64,000 nucleotides of DNA, taken from Pseudoalteromonas sp. A601 (GTDB taxonomy: Bacteria; Pseudomonadota; Gammaproteobacteria; Enterobacterales; Alteromonadaceae). The stretch is taken from assembly GCF_002165575.1 (NCBI RefSeq), contig NZ_MXQF01000011.1, forward strand, positions 1-64,000. Direction: 5' to 3'. This document shows positions 10,144-19,040 of the stretch, piece by piece; positions within the stretch are counted from its first letter, which is position 1; each line of letters starts with the position of its first letter. The notes under the pieces are model-generated. The model saw nothing but the letters and a program-made list of their open reading frames with translations. It had not been told where the DNA came from and made no database searches. The position numbers and the translations under genes are program-made.

Positions 10144-10464
10144 ATGGCTAAATGGAACGGTGAATATATTCACCCATACGCAGAACACGGTAAAAAATCA
10201 GAGCAAGTGAAAAAGATCACCGTGTCTATCCCACTTAACGTGCTAAAAGTGTTAACTGACGAGCGCACCCGCCGTCAAATTAACAACCTACGACACGCGA
10301 CTAACAGCGAACTACTTTGTGAAGCATTTTTACACGCTTTTACTGGGCAACCGCTGCCAAACGACGAAGACTTGCGTAAAGACAACCCTGAGAAAGTGCC
10401 TGAAGAAGTGAAGAAAATCATGCTCGAAATGGGACTTGAAGTACCTGTACTTAACGAAGATTAA
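10144..10464 (+). CDS. metJ: Methionine regulon repressor MetJ
   Basis: MetJ is the ribbon-helix-helix repressor that uses S-adenosylmethionine as corepressor. The DNA-binding strand is within [12 protein letters not shown] (about residues 22-33), and the family signature [26 protein letters not shown] is spread over 43-68. Length (106 aa) is exactly that of the family. It is divergent from metB, as in enterics. Confidence 0.97.
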   Translation: MAKWNGEYIHPYAEHGKKSEQVKKITVSIPLNVLKVLTDERTRRQINNLRHATNSELLCEAFLHAFTGQPLPNDEDLRKDNPEKVPEEVKKIMLEMGLEVPVLNED

Positions 10465-10502
10465 GTTACGGTTTGCATTCCTGCCTTCAGGAATTGGATA
10501 CA

Positions 10503-10538
10503 AAAAAACCTCAGCACCTAACATTGCTGAGGTTTTTT
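10503..10538. terminator. Bidirectional terminator between metJ and the malic enzyme gene
   Basis: The stem CCTCAGCA / TGCTGAGG (8-base loop) is flanked by an A run on the left and a T run on the right, serving the convergent metJ and malic enzyme genes. Confidence 0.9.
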
Positions 10539-10556
10539 ATTGCTTGATCGTTTCGG

Positions 10557-11798
10557 CTAAGCCATATAATTTTCAGGCATATCTATTTGCGCAACACCTG
10601 AATCAATAGCCGCTTGCGCTACCGCTTTTGCTATACGTGGCAACAAACGCGGATCCATTGGTTTTGGGATAATATACTCAGGGCCAAATTCAAGAGAATC
10701 AACACCCGCTGCTTTTAATACTTCTGCGGGTACTGGCTCTTTAGCAATACTACGAATGGCATCCACTGCTGCAATTTTCATTTCATCGTTGATTTGGCTT
10801 GCACGAACATCAAGCGCACCACGGAAGATAAATGGGAAACATAGCACGTTATTAACTTGGTTCGGGTAATCTGAGCGCCCTGTCGCCATAATAAGATCTT
10901 TACGGGCGCCGTGTGCACGCTCTGGCGCAATCTCAGGATCTGGATTAGAACATGCAAAAATAACTGGTTTGTCGGCCATTAGCTTTAAATCTTCTGGATC
11001 TAACAAGTTCGGACCTGATACACCAACAAACACATCTGCATCGGCTATTACATCTTGTAACGTACGTTTATCTGTATTATTTGCAAACAGTTGTTTATAT
11101 TCATTTAAATCATCGCGACGTGTATGAATAACCCCTTTACGGTCAAGCATATAAATATGCTCACGCAGAGCGCCACATTTAATAAGTAGTTCCATACATG
11201 CTACAGCAGCTGCACCAGCACCTAAACATACAATAATCGCATCTTCAATTTTTTTGCCTTGCACTTCAAGCGCATTGATCATACCCGCAGCAGTTACTAT
11301 AGCAGTACCGTGTTGATCATCATGAAAAACAGGAATACTACAGCGCTCAATTAATGCTTTTTCAATCTCAAAACATTCTGGCGCTTTAATATCTTCAAGA
11401 TTAATACCGCCAAACGTATCTGCAATATTAGCCACCGTATTGATGAAATCTTCAGTTGTACGATGCTTTACTTCAATATCAATTGAATCTAGGCCTGCAA
11501 AACGCTTAAATAATAATGCCTTACCTTCCATTACTGGTTTTGACGCCAGTGGCCCTAGATTACCTAAGCCTAATATAGCGGTACCATTAGTAATAACAGC
11601 CACCATATTACCTTTGCCCGTGTATTTATATGCATTAGCTGGATCGGCTGCAATTTCACGCACAGGTTCAGCAACACCTGGGCTATAAGCTAGAGCGAGA
11701 TCATTAACGGTTTCAGCTGGCTTAGTAAGTTCAATGCTGATTTTTCCTGGAACGGGGTGAGCATGGTAATGTAATGCTTGTTCACGAAAGTCTGACAT
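10557..11798 (-). CDS. Malic enzyme (oxaloacetate-decarboxylating), short form
   Basis: It converts malate to pyruvate and CO2 with NAD(P)+. Visible are the N-terminal malic domain (LALAYSPGVAEPV; Tyr and Lys catalytic region; DDQHGTAIVTAAG) and the NAD-binding domain with CLGAGAAAVACMELL. The protein resembles the N-terminal part of MaeB, but at 413 aa it lacks the C-terminal phosphotransacetylase-like domain that brings MaeB to about 760 aa. Such single-domain forms are common in Gram-positives and some marine gammaproteobacteria. NAD or NADP preference cannot be read with certainty. It is monocistronic. Confidence 0.9.
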   Translation of the reverse strand: MSDFREQALHYHAHPVPGKISIELTKPAETVNDLALAYSPGVAEPVREIAADPANAYKYTGKGNMVAVITNGTAILGLGNLGPLASKPVMEGKALLFKRFAGLDSIDIEVKHRTTEDFINTVANIADTFGGINLEDIKAPECFEIEKALIERCSIPVFHDDQHGTAIVTAAGMINALEVQGKKIEDAIIVCLGAGAAAVACMELLIKCGALREHIYMLDRKGVIHTRRDDLNEYKQLFANNTDKRTLQDVIADADVFVGVSGPNLLDPEDLKLMADKPVIFACSNPDPEIAPERAHGARKDLIMATGRSDYPNQVNNVLCFPFIFRGALDVRASQINDEMKIAAVDAIRSIAKEPVPAEVLKAAGVDSLEFGPEYIIPKPMDPRLLPRIAKAVAQAAIDSGVAQIDMPENYMA

Positions 11799-12324
11799 AA
11801 CGCGATTTTATCCTGCAAGTAAGTTAAATTTAAAGTGAGAGTGAGCAGTTCTTAGCGAACAATACCTATATTATAATTAAATTCAAGCAATATCAGGTCT
11901 ATCCTGTTATAAGCTATATCAGTTAATTTTATGCGTTTTGCCAGCATTTTTAGTAAATAATTCTAAAAACGCCTGATTAAAACACTAACAAAACATCAAA
12001 AAACCCAGCTAAATTTGCTTGAATTTAAAGCAAATATTACTGCAACTCGAACAAACTAAAAAACAACAACAATTATCGACGATAGCGACAAATAACTGCA
12101 ATTTAGCCCGTTTTAGATACAGTAATAGCAGCAATGTAATTTATATTAATAATTAATATAGTGAATTAATTAGGGTTTGTCTGTGCTTCATTAGCTATAA
12201 CCATTATAAGAAACAGAAATATTAGTCAGAATAATATCGCTATAAATTAGCCATATCGCTGGCAACAAAGTAATACACAAAGGGGGATTTTCTAATTTTA
12301 ATCTATGTAAATTAGGAGGGGAAA

Positions 12325-12348
12325 ATGAGTCACTGTAAGTTTTTCTAA
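12325..12348 (+). other. Seven-codon open frame with strong ribosome binding site
   Basis: ATG AGT CAC TGT AAG TTT TTC TAA (MSHCKFF) starts 4 bases after AGGAGGG. The Shine-Dalgarno edge overlaps one arm of the inverted repeat CTAATTT / AAATTAG, and the frame itself is followed by CTGTAA / TTACAG (12333-12355). It could be a leader peptide, a decayed gene start or chance; nothing downstream on this strand is an obvious target until priA at 12849. Confidence 0.2.
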
Positions 12349-12360
12349 ATTACAGGCACA

Positions 12361-12380
12361 AAAAAAGCACCCGAAGGTGC
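12361..12380 (-). terminator. rpmE terminator
   Basis: On the minus strand GCACC - TTCG - GGTGC is followed by TTTTTT, 24 bases after the rpmE stop: a rho-independent terminator with a stable TTCG loop. Confidence 0.85.
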
Positions 12381-12403
12381 CTTTCTTAACACGAAAGCAG
12401 AAA

Positions 12404-12616
12404 TTACTTGCTGCTAAGTGAACCGAAACGCTTGTTAAAGCGATCAACACGGCCACCTGTGTCTAAAATCTTTTGCTTACCAGTGTAAAACGGGTGACAC
12501 GCAGAGCATACGTCTAAGTGAATGTCTTTACACAGAGTTGAACTAGTTTCGAATTTATTTCCGCATGAACAAGTTGCTGAAATTACTTCGTACTTAGGGT
12601 GAATACCTTCTTTCAT
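12404..12616 (-). CDS. rpmE: 50S ribosomal protein L31, zinc-binding type
   Basis: L31 bridges the large and small ribosomal subunits. The 70-aa protein begins [10 protein letters not shown] and has the four Cys of the zinc-containing (C+) form: Cys16, Cys18, Cys37 and Cys40. Zinc-free paralogs (YkgM type) lack these. It is divergent from priA, as in E. coli. Confidence 0.97.
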   Translation of the reverse strand: MKEGIHPKYEVISATCSCGNKFETSSTLCKDIHLDVCSACHPFYTGKQKILDTGGRVDRFNKRFGSLSSK

Positions 12617-12848
12617 AGAAACCTCTAGTTAAGGCCGCATCGCTCTCCAAACCCGAAGTCTGGCACCATACGTCGTTTAAATCAAAATAATTGGACGCGT
12701 ATTCTAAGCAACAACCTCGCCCGCCACAAGCTTTAAATGTGTTTTTTGCTAATTAAATGAGCAAAAACTTTAAACCCAGCATTTGCTGATAGGTTTTTTA
12801 TCGTAACTTTAGTACATTAGCTGTCTTGTTGGTTTTTGTTGAGTTGCT

Positions 12849-15035
12849 ATGAGTTTTGTTGAAGTTGCTATAAAAGTTCCGCTACAGCGTACTTTTGATT
12901 ACAGCCTACCGGAACAACTTAACGGTTTATCAGTAACGCCACAAGTTGGCACCCGGGTTATAGTGCCATTTGGTAATCAAAAGAAAGTCGCCGTGGTACT
13001 CGCGTTAAAAACCACCACAGACGTGCCAAAAGATAAAATTAAAGCACTCTTAGAGGTGATTGATGATGAGCCTATTTTATCTGCACAGCATCTTGATTTA
13101 TTACGCTTTACCGCCCGCTATTACTGCTACCCATTAGGCGAAACAATACATATTGCATTACCTGGCGCATTACGCCAAGGCGAATGCCCTGATAAAAGCA
13201 GTATTAACATGGTCGCCTTAACTGCAAAAGGCGCCAAGCTTCCGTCTTTAAAAGCAAAAAGCCAACTAGGACTATTAAAGCAATTAGCCGAATCAGGAAA
13301 GTCCTCACTCACCGAATTAAAAGCGCTCGGGTTTAATAAAAAGACCATTGATAGTTTGCTGACAAAAGAGCTTATTAGCCAAAGTATTGAACACGATAAT
13401 CAATGGCAACAACAAGCGCCACAAATTGGTACCAAACCCGTATTAAACAAAGAGCAAGCCGTTGCCTGTACATCAATAAACCAAAGCACAGGTTTTAATA
13501 GCTTTTTACTTGAAGGCGTCACCGGCAGTGGCAAAACTGAAGTTTACTTACAATGCCTAGAAGAAGTACTAAAACGAGGTGAACAAGCACTCGTACTAGT
13601 GCCTGAAATTGGCTTAACACCCCAAACGGTTAACCGCTTTCGCCGCCGCTTTGTTGATACTCCTATCATGCTTTGGCACTCAGCCTTAACCGATAACGAG
13701 CGCCTGCAAACATGGCGCTTTTGCGAAAAAGCCAGCTGCGCTATTGTCATAGGCACTCGCTCAAGTATCTTTTTACCTTTTTTAAAGCTGGGTATGATCA
13801 TTGTTGATGAAGAACACGATAGTTCATTCAAACAACAAGATACCTTGCGCTATCATGCCAGAGACTTAGCAGCGTACCGTGCTTACCAACACAAAATCCC
13901 TTTAGTCTTAGGCTCTGCAACCCCCGCTTTAGAGACTCTGCACAAAGCCATTAATGGTAAATACCAACTACTGAGCTTAACGCAGCGTGCGCAAACCAAT
14001 ACAGATAACAAGTTTCAGTTGTTAGATATGAAAGGTCAGCCTGATCAAGCCGGTATTGCGCATGCAAGCCTTGCCACGATGCGCCAACACTTAAACCGCG
14101 GTAAGCAAGTAATGGTATTTTTAAATCGCCGTGGTTTTTCACCTACACTAATTTGCCATGAATGTGGTTGGCTCAGTGAGTGCTCGCGTTGCAGTACCAG
14201 CGCAACATTTCACAAAGCTATAGGCCAAATGATTTGCCATCACTGCGGCGAACAAGAACGGGTACCACATCAATGCCCTGATTGTGGCAGCACGCAAATA
14301 TTTCCAAATGGTAAAGGCACAGAGCAAATAGAAGAGTTTTTAACAACAGAGTTTACTGACACCCCTATTAGCCGGATTGACCGTGATTCAACACGGCGTA
14401 AAGGCAGCTTAGAAAAAGCCCTTGATGATATTAATCAAGGCGGCGCACGAATTTTAGTGGGTACGCAAATGCTCGCTAAAGGACATCATTTTCCCGATGT
14501 CAGCTTAGTGCTTATTTTAGACGTAGATAGCGGCTTATACTCCTGTGATTTTCGTGCGACCGAGCATTTAGCTCAACTGGTTACACAAGTTGCAGGGCGA
14601 GCAGGACGAAGCGGAGAGCCTGGCCATGTTTTATTGCAAACACACTTTCCAGAGCACCCATTATTACAAGACTTAGTTAATAATGGGTATCAAGATTTTG
14701 CCCGCTTTGCATTACAAGAGCGTGAAGATGCACAACTACCCCCTATTACGAATATGGCCATTGTCCGCGCCCAAGGGCATAACGTGAAGCAGGTGGTGGA
14801 TTTTTTAACTGATTTAGTTCCTGTGCACGGTGTAACTGGTATACAATTGCTAGGTCCAATTCCTGCTCCTCTTGAAAAAATAGCAGGGAAATACCGTTTT
14901 CAATTGCATATTCAAGCGCTTGATCGTCAATTATTGCACCAATATTTAGCGCAAATGATTGACTACCTAAGCACCAGTAAGCTTGCACAAAAAGTGCGCT
15001 GGAGCTTAGATGTCGACCCAATAGATATGATTTAA
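12849..15035 (+). CDS. priA: Primosomal protein N', replication restart helicase PriA
   Basis: PriA recognises stalled replication forks and reloads DnaB. It shows an N-terminal DNA-binding domain (FVEVAIKVPLQRTFDYSLP), helicase motif I GVTGSGKTEVYL (about 221-232), motif II DEEH (about 319-322), and the zinc-binding insert with eight Cys arranged in CxxC pairs between about 435 and 478. Length 728 aa is normal. The ATG has only a weak ribosome binding site. The SPOR gene starts 20 bases downstream, giving the conserved priA-ftsN-hslVU order. Confidence 0.97.
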   Translation: MSFVEVAIKVPLQRTFDYSLPEQLNGLSVTPQVGTRVIVPFGNQKKVAVVLALKTTTDVPKDKIKALLEVIDDEPILSAQHLDLLRFTARYYCYPLGETIHIALPGALRQGECPDKSSINMVALTAKGAKLPSLKAKSQLGLLKQLAESGKSSLTELKALGFNKKTIDSLLTKELISQSIEHDNQWQQQAPQIGTKPVLNKEQAVACTSINQSTGFNSFLLEGVTGSGKTEVYLQCLEEVLKRGEQALVLVPEIGLTPQTVNRFRRRFVDTPIMLWHSALTDNERLQTWRFCEKASCAIVIGTRSSIFLPFLKLGMIIVDEEHDSSFKQQDTLRYHARDLAAYRAYQHKIPLVLGSATPALETLHKAINGKYQLLSLTQRAQTNTDNKFQLLDMKGQPDQAGIAHASLATMRQHLNRGKQVMVFLNRRGFSPTLICHECGWLSECSRCSTSATFHKAIGQMICHHCGEQERVPHQCPDCGSTQIFPNGKGTEQIEEFLTTEFTDTPISRIDRDSTRRKGSLEKALDDINQGGARILVGTQMLAKGHHFPDVSLVLILDVDSGLYSCDFRATEHLAQLVTQVAGRAGRSGEPGHVLLQTHFPEHPLLQDLVNNGYQDFARFALQEREDAQLPPITNMAIVRAQGHNVKQVVDFLTDLVPVHGVTGIQLLGPIPAPLEKIAGKYRFQLHIQALDRQLLHQYLAQMIDYLSTSKLAQKVRWSLDVDPIDMI

Positions 15036-15055
15036 GGTTAAAACTTAGAACACAC

Positions 15056-15586
15056 ATGGCACAACACGATTTTATTAATAAAAAACCGGGCAACCGTAAC
15101 AGTAAAAAACAGCCACCCGCTAAAAAGCCATTTCCGGTTTTATTAGTTATTTTAACGACTCTTTTGGTCGGTGGTTTTTGCTTTGGCTTATGGTATGTAA
15201 AAACCAATGCCGACCCTAAACTTGTTGAACAACAAGCCAATCCGACTAAAGCTAAAGAAAAAGTTGAGCCGGCTAAACCGCGCCCGCCTGAATTTATAAA
15301 AGAAATAAAAGAGCATGAAATCCAAGTTGAAGTTAAAGAGCTTAAACAAAAAGGCCCTTATGTCATGCAATGCGGGTCATTTAGAACTCGTTCTCAAGCC
15401 GAAACTCTCAAAGCAAAAATAGCCTTTGCAGGACTCATTGCTGAAGTACGTGAAACCACTGGCACAAATGGAATTTGGTATAAAGTACGCCTTGGGCCTT
15501 ATAAAACCAAGCGTTTAGCTGAAAGTGACAAAAACAAACTCAAACGCAGCAAAATAATGGGCTGTGGAATTTGGCTTTGGACTTGA
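15056..15586 (+). CDS. SPOR-domain cell division protein, FtsN-like
   Basis: The 176-aa protein has a short Lys-rich cytoplasmic tail, one membrane segment (about 26-48), a charged Pro/Glu/Lys-rich linker and a C-terminal SPOR domain (about 98-176) with the QCGSFRTRSQAE and YKVRLGPYKTK motifs. SPOR domains bind denuded septal peptidoglycan. Topology and position between priA and hslV match FtsN, but E. coli FtsN is 319 aa; the periplasmic linker is much shorter here. It is probably the FtsN of this organism. Confidence 0.85.
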   Translation: MAQHDFINKKPGNRNSKKQPPAKKPFPVLLVILTTLLVGGFCFGLWYVKTNADPKLVEQQANPTKAKEKVEPAKPRPPEFIKEIKEHEIQVEVKELKQKGPYVMQCGSFRTRSQAETLKAKIAFAGLIAEVRETTGTNGIWYKVRLGPYKTKRLAESDKNKLKRSKIMGCGIWLWT

Positions 15587-15631
15587 TTTTAATCCATTAA
15601 CCCATATTAACCTCTCATCAATCGCTTTTTA

Positions 15632-15651
15632 CGAGTCGCCCCCGCGGCTCG
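15632..15651 (+). promoter_or_regulatory. Stem-loop in the hslV 5' leader
   Basis: CGAGTCGC - CCCC - GCGGCTCG forms an 8-bp stem with one U-G pair and a CCCC loop, ending 15 bases before the hslV ATG and immediately before its Shine-Dalgarno region. A leader stem-loop affecting hslVU expression has been described for E. coli, as I recall it; equivalence here is inference. Confidence 0.45.
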
Positions 15652-15666
15652 ATGATGAGGAATAAC

Positions 15667-16185
15667 ATGACCACTATTGTAAGTGTACGCCGCGACGATA
15701 AAGTCGTCATTGGTGGCGACGGCCAAGTTTCACTTGGTAACACCGTAATGAAGGGCAACGCCCGTAAAGTTCGACGCCTTTATAATGGCAAAGTAATCGC
15801 TGGTTTTGCTGGCGGTACTGCTGATGCCTTTACCCTATTCGAACGTTTTGAAAGCAAACTTGAAATGCACCAAGGTAACCTAACCAAAGCTGCCGTAGAA
15901 ATGGCAAAAGACTGGCGTAGTGACCGTGCTCTTCGAAAACTCGAAGCCTTGCTTGCGGTTGCTGATGAAACCGCGTCATTGATTATTACAGGTAACGGCG
16001 ATGTCGTGCAGCCTGAAAACGACCTAATCGCTATTGGTAGTGGTGGTAACTTTGCGCAATCAGCCGCAACTGCGTTACTTGAAAACACCGACCTGAGCGC
16101 CCGTGATATCGTAGAAAAAAGCCTGACAATTGCAGGCAATATTTGCGTATTCACAAATAACTTCCAAACTATCGAAGAATTGTAA
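15667..16185 (+). CDS. hslV: ATP-dependent protease proteolytic subunit HslV
   Basis: HslV is the proteasome-like peptidase of the HslUV complex. The start must be the ATG at 15667 because removal of its Met exposes the catalytic Thr of [11 protein letters not shown]; an upstream in-frame ATG at 15652 would bury the nucleophile. ATGAGGAA lies at the right distance. Sequence is near-identical to E. coli across [15 protein letters not shown] and GSGGNFAQ. Length 172 aa. hslU follows after 11 bases. Confidence 0.97.
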   Translation: MTTIVSVRRDDKVVIGGDGQVSLGNTVMKGNARKVRRLYNGKVIAGFAGGTADAFTLFERFESKLEMHQGNLTKAAVEMAKDWRSDRALRKLEALLAVADETASLIITGNGDVVQPENDLIAIGSGGNFAQSAATALLENTDLSARDIVEKSLTIAGNICVFTNNFQTIEEL

Positions 16186-16196
16186 TAGGAACCGCT

Positions 16197-17525
16197 ATGT
16201 CTGCTATGACTCCAAGAGAAATCGTTCATGAACTTGACCAACATATCATTGGCCAAGCAAAAGCAAAAAAAGCCGTCTCTATTGCGCTTCGTAATCGCTG
16301 GCGCCGTATGCAATTAAGCGACGACTTACGCACTGAAGTTACCCCAAAAAATATTTTAATGATTGGTCCTACCGGTGTTGGTAAAACTGAAATTGCACGT
16401 CGCTTAGCAAAACTCGCTAACGCGCCATTTATTAAAGTTGAAGCCACTAAGTTCACCGAAGTGGGTTATGTCGGTAAAGAAGTTGAAACTATCATTCGTG
16501 ATTTAGTCGATGTGTCAATTAAAATGACACGCGAACAGCAAACTAAAAAGTTTAAGCATCGCGCTGAAGAAGCTGCAGAAGAACGTATTTTAGACGCATT
16601 ACTGCCACCAGCGAAAGACTCATATGGTGAAGCTCAGCGTGATGAAAACTCATCAACGCGCCAGACATTCCGTAAAAAGTTACGCGAAGGTCAATTAGAC
16701 GACAAAGAAATTGATATTGATGTTGCTCAAGGGCAGCCTAATGTTGAGATCATGTCGCCTCCTGGTATGGAAGAAATGACCAACCAGCTGCAGAGCATGT
16801 TCCAAAACATGTCTTCTGATAAAAAGACCAAACGTAAGCTGAAAATTAAAGAAGCCTTTAAACTGTTAGCCGAAGAAGAAGCCGCTAAATTAGTAAACCC
16901 TGAAGAACTTAAAGAGCAAGCTATCTTTGCGGTTGAGCAAAACGGTATTGTGTTTATCGATGAGATAGACAAAATCTGTAAGCGTGGCGAGTCATCAGGC
17001 CCAGATGTAAGTCGTGAAGGCGTACAGCGCGATTTACTGCCGCTGATTGAAGGTTCAACTGTCAACACCAAACACGGCATGGTTAAAACCGACCACATGC
17101 TATTTATTGCCTCTGGTGCATTCCAAATGTCAAAACCATCTGACATGATCCCAGAGCTACAAGGTCGTTTACCTATTCGTGTTGAACTAGAAGCACTCAC
17201 AGCCGATGACTTTAAACGCATTCTAACTGAGCCACATGCGTCACTCACAGAACAACAACGCGAACTACTTAAAACTGAACAAGTAAATGTAGAGTTTGCC
17301 GATGATGCAATTGAGCGTATCGCTAAAGCCGCTTGGCAGGTAAACGAAAAAACCGAAAATATCGGTGCTCGTCGCTTACATACTGTGATGGAAAAACTAA
17401 TGGAAGAAATTTCATTTGATGCTTCAGAGCAAGCAGGTTCAAATCTAGTGATTGACGCCGCTTATGTTGAAAAACATTTAGGCGCATTAGTTGAAGATGA
17501 AGACTTAAGCCGCTTTATTCTTTAA
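16197..17525 (+). CDS. hslU: ATP-dependent protease ATPase subunit HslU
   Basis: HslU is the AAA+ unfoldase that feeds HslV. Motifs: Walker [10 protein letters not shown] (about 56-64), Walker B FIDEID (about 253-258), the intermediate domain between them, sensor-2 region GARRLHT, and the C-terminal tail ending DLSRFIL that inserts into HslV to activate it. Length 442 aa is typical. In E. coli the operon is heat-shock controlled; a sigma-32 promoter was not identified here. Confidence 0.97.
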   Translation: MSAMTPREIVHELDQHIIGQAKAKKAVSIALRNRWRRMQLSDDLRTEVTPKNILMIGPTGVGKTEIARRLAKLANAPFIKVEATKFTEVGYVGKEVETIIRDLVDVSIKMTREQQTKKFKHRAEEAAEERILDALLPPAKDSYGEAQRDENSSTRQTFRKKLREGQLDDKEIDIDVAQGQPNVEIMSPPGMEEMTNQLQSMFQNMSSDKKTKRKLKIKEAFKLLAEEEAAKLVNPEELKEQAIFAVEQNGIVFIDEIDKICKRGESSGPDVSREGVQRDLLPLIEGSTVNTKHGMVKTDHMLFIASGAFQMSKPSDMIPELQGRLPIRVELEALTADDFKRILTEPHASLTEQQRELLKTEQVNVEFADDAIERIAKAAWQVNEKTENIGARRLHTVMEKLMEEISFDASEQAGSNLVIDAAYVEKHLGALVEDEDLSRFIL

Positions 17526-17533
17526 TTTTAAAA

Positions 17534-17575
17534 CTAGGATCTAGGGCCTAGGTTCTAGGTTCTAGGTTCTAGGTT
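17534..17575. repeat. Tandem heptamer array (CTAGGTT)n
   Basis: Six consecutive 7-mers: CTAGGAT, CTAGGGC and four perfect CTAGGTT copies (17548-17575), just after hslU. Two more copies occur at 18093-18106. Confidence 0.9.
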
Positions 17576-17593
17576 ACTCACAAAGGTATAACA

Positions 17594-17968
17594 ATGAAAC
17601 AAGTGATCAAGGTACACCATCATACCGTTAGCAAAGCGCTTGATGTTTATTTTGATGACGACTCAACTTGCACTTTCAGCAGTGAGTTTTTGCGTGTTCA
17701 CTCCCCTTCTGCCGAAGTACAAGGCCATGGCAATGAGCCGATGAAACTCGTTTTGAGTAAATCACAGGTTGGCATCAGCAAAATAGAACCCGTTGGTCAC
17801 TATGCAATTAGACTCATCTTCGACGATAACCACAACAGCGGCTTATTCAGTTGGAGCTACTTATCACACCTACAAGCTAACCATGATGATCTATGGCAAA
17901 CATATCAGCAACGCGTAGCAGAGCACCAAGCTAACAAAGACAGCGTACCGATCAAGTTTGTGCCTTAA
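17594..17968 (+). CDS. DUF971 family protein (gamma-butyrobetaine hydroxylase-like N-terminal domain)
   Basis: The 124-aa protein is a stand-alone DUF971 domain, recognised from FSSEFLRVHSPSAEVQGHG and VGHYAIRLIFDDNHNSGLFSW. The same fold forms the N-terminal domain of gamma-butyrobetaine hydroxylase and is linked to iron-sulfur proteins in other contexts; its role alone is unknown. Position directly after hslU is a recurring gammaproteobacterial arrangement. ATG at 17594 has AAAGG 10 bases upstream. Confidence 0.85.
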   Translation: MKQVIKVHHHTVSKALDVYFDDDSTCTFSSEFLRVHSPSAEVQGHGNEPMKLVLSKSQVGISKIEPVGHYAIRLIFDDNHNSGLFSWSYLSHLQANHDDLWQTYQQRVAEHQANKDSVPIKFVP

Positions 17969-18045
17969 TGAGTTGGCGAGAGTAAAGTTAGCAAGTTAAA
18001 AGGTTCAAGGTGAAAGTTAGCCCAGCTCGGCGTTAAAGCTGATTA

Positions 18046-18106
18046 TGTGGTTGTGGTTGTGGTTGAGTGCAGCGAAATCTAATGAGAAGGTTCTAGGTTC
18101 TAGGTT
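18046..18106. repeat. Short tandem repeats TGTGGT x3 and CTAGGTT x2
   Basis: TGTGGT is repeated three times at 18046-18063, and CTAGGTT twice at 18093-18106, in the 289-base gap between the DUF971 gene and the next gene. No gene is visible in the gap. Confidence 0.8.
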
Positions 18107-18257
18107 TGCCGAGCCATAAAGTAGTCTTATCAAACTTTGTCAAATTAGTGAACTTCAATCAAATCAAACAGGCGTGTTTGTGCCAATATAGTCTTTGAAC
18201 ATTCGCAATTTCCCCCAGACAGCTTCCTAGCTGAACAACATTGGCTTGATAGATGTT

Positions 18258-18662
18258 TTACTTACTATTGATGTCATTTTTAACTTTTTGGTTTAACTCC
18301 ATAAAGTCTTTTACCAATGAGTCGCAAACAGACTTTTTAGCAGCACATTTTACTTCAGTAGTTATTCCAATCTGACCATTTCTCTCGACAACCGCACGGC
18401 GCACAACTGACGGATATGAAGGGTGAGCTTTGGGTGCAAATGACCAAAGAGCTTTATTCGTATTATCGTTTACAATAACCCAACCTTTAGACTCACTAAT
18501 CTCTGCATCGAGATCTAACTTCAGCGCTTCGAGAGCCCCTAAAACAGTGTTATAACCAAAAACTTGCCCATTTTTTCCTTCATATCCCAACTTTGAGTTT
18601 GAATCAGTAGCAAATGAAAAACACGAAAAAATTAATAAAGCTAAAAATATTACTCGATTCAT
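18258..18662 (-). CDS. Hypothetical secreted protein
   Basis: I do not recognise this 134-aa protein. It has a clear signal peptide (hydrophobic residues about 4-17, likely cleavage after SFA) and a soluble domain containing SKGWVIVND, a Pro/His-rich turn and two Cys five residues apart (about 104 and 109) that could form a disulfide in the periplasm. It stands alone between repeat-rich intergenic stretches. Confidence 0.6.
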   Translation of the reverse strand: MNRVIFLALLIFSCFSFATDSNSKLGYEGKNGQVFGYNTVLGALEALKLDLDAEISESKGWVIVNDNTNKALWSFAPKAHPSYPSVVRRAVVERNGQIGITTEVKCAAKKSVCDSLVKDFMELNQKVKNDINSK

Positions 18663-18795
18663 ATACAGCCCTACTTAAGCACATAACGAGCCTATAGAAT
18701 TACTCGTTTTTAATTTATTTTTATTAATGCATTAACCATAGCGGAGTTGCAATTTTGATTCAATCGCTTAGTCATATTCGGGTTAGATTAACGAC

Positions 18796-18900
18796 TATTT
18801 AAGCATGTAAGTACTAAACGCTAAGTTTCCCTCATTTACTTCTCATTCCCTGCTATTTGTGCAAAAGATCTTTAACTGAATTATTCACAAGGAAGTTAAG
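18796..18900. repeat. Dispersed repeat, copy A
   Basis: It starts with TATTTAAGCATG and ends with a segment containing CTTTAACTGAATTATTCACAA and GTTAAG. Copies B (19041-19107) and C (63554-63650) share the right part; copy C also shares TATTTAAGCATG. Confidence 0.75.
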
Positions 18901-18921
18901 TAACTAGAGCCTGAGATTGGC

Positions 18922-18986
18922 GTAGGTCGTGCTTTAGCGCGTCAATTCCAATAGTTAATTGATTCTCGCCATAAATGACGACCTAC
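18922..18986. repeat. REP-like palindromic element, copy 1
   Basis: The ends GTAGGTCGT and ACGACCTAC are perfect 9-bp inverted repeats. The left arm continues GCTTTAGCGCG. The element at 62877-62927 is the same unit in the opposite orientation. Confidence 0.8.
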
Positions 18987-19040
18987 AATAGTCCTAAGTG
19001 TCGACCCGCAGTTCGTTGCTCGAACCCCGTGGCTTGTCAC

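Larger units (their letters stand above)
11799..12403. other. 605-base intergenic region between the malic enzyme gene and rpmE
   Basis: AT-rich sequence that must hold the malic enzyme promoter (leftward). No protein gene of normal size is visible. At its right end there is a small structured stretch on the plus strand: the inverted repeat CTAATTT / AAATTAG (12292-12315), a strong Shine-Dalgarno sequence AGGAGGG (12314-12320), a seven-codon reading frame and the rpmE terminator. These are described separately. Confidence 0.6.

Noticed and set aside
14746..15240. 164-codon minus-strand frame across the priA/SPOR junction
   Set aside because: Overlaps two confident genes and resembles no family.
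15652..15666. Upstream ATG for hslV
   Set aside because: Would place extra residues before the catalytic Thr, which must be N-terminal after Met removal.
16727..17248. 173-codon open frame on the minus strand inside hslU
   Set aside because: Complete antisense overlap with a highly conserved gene; Ser-rich low-quality sequence typical of shadow frames.
17534..17575. CRISPR-like array
   Set aside because: The unit is only 7 bases with no spacers; simple tandem repeat. No cas genes are in the window.
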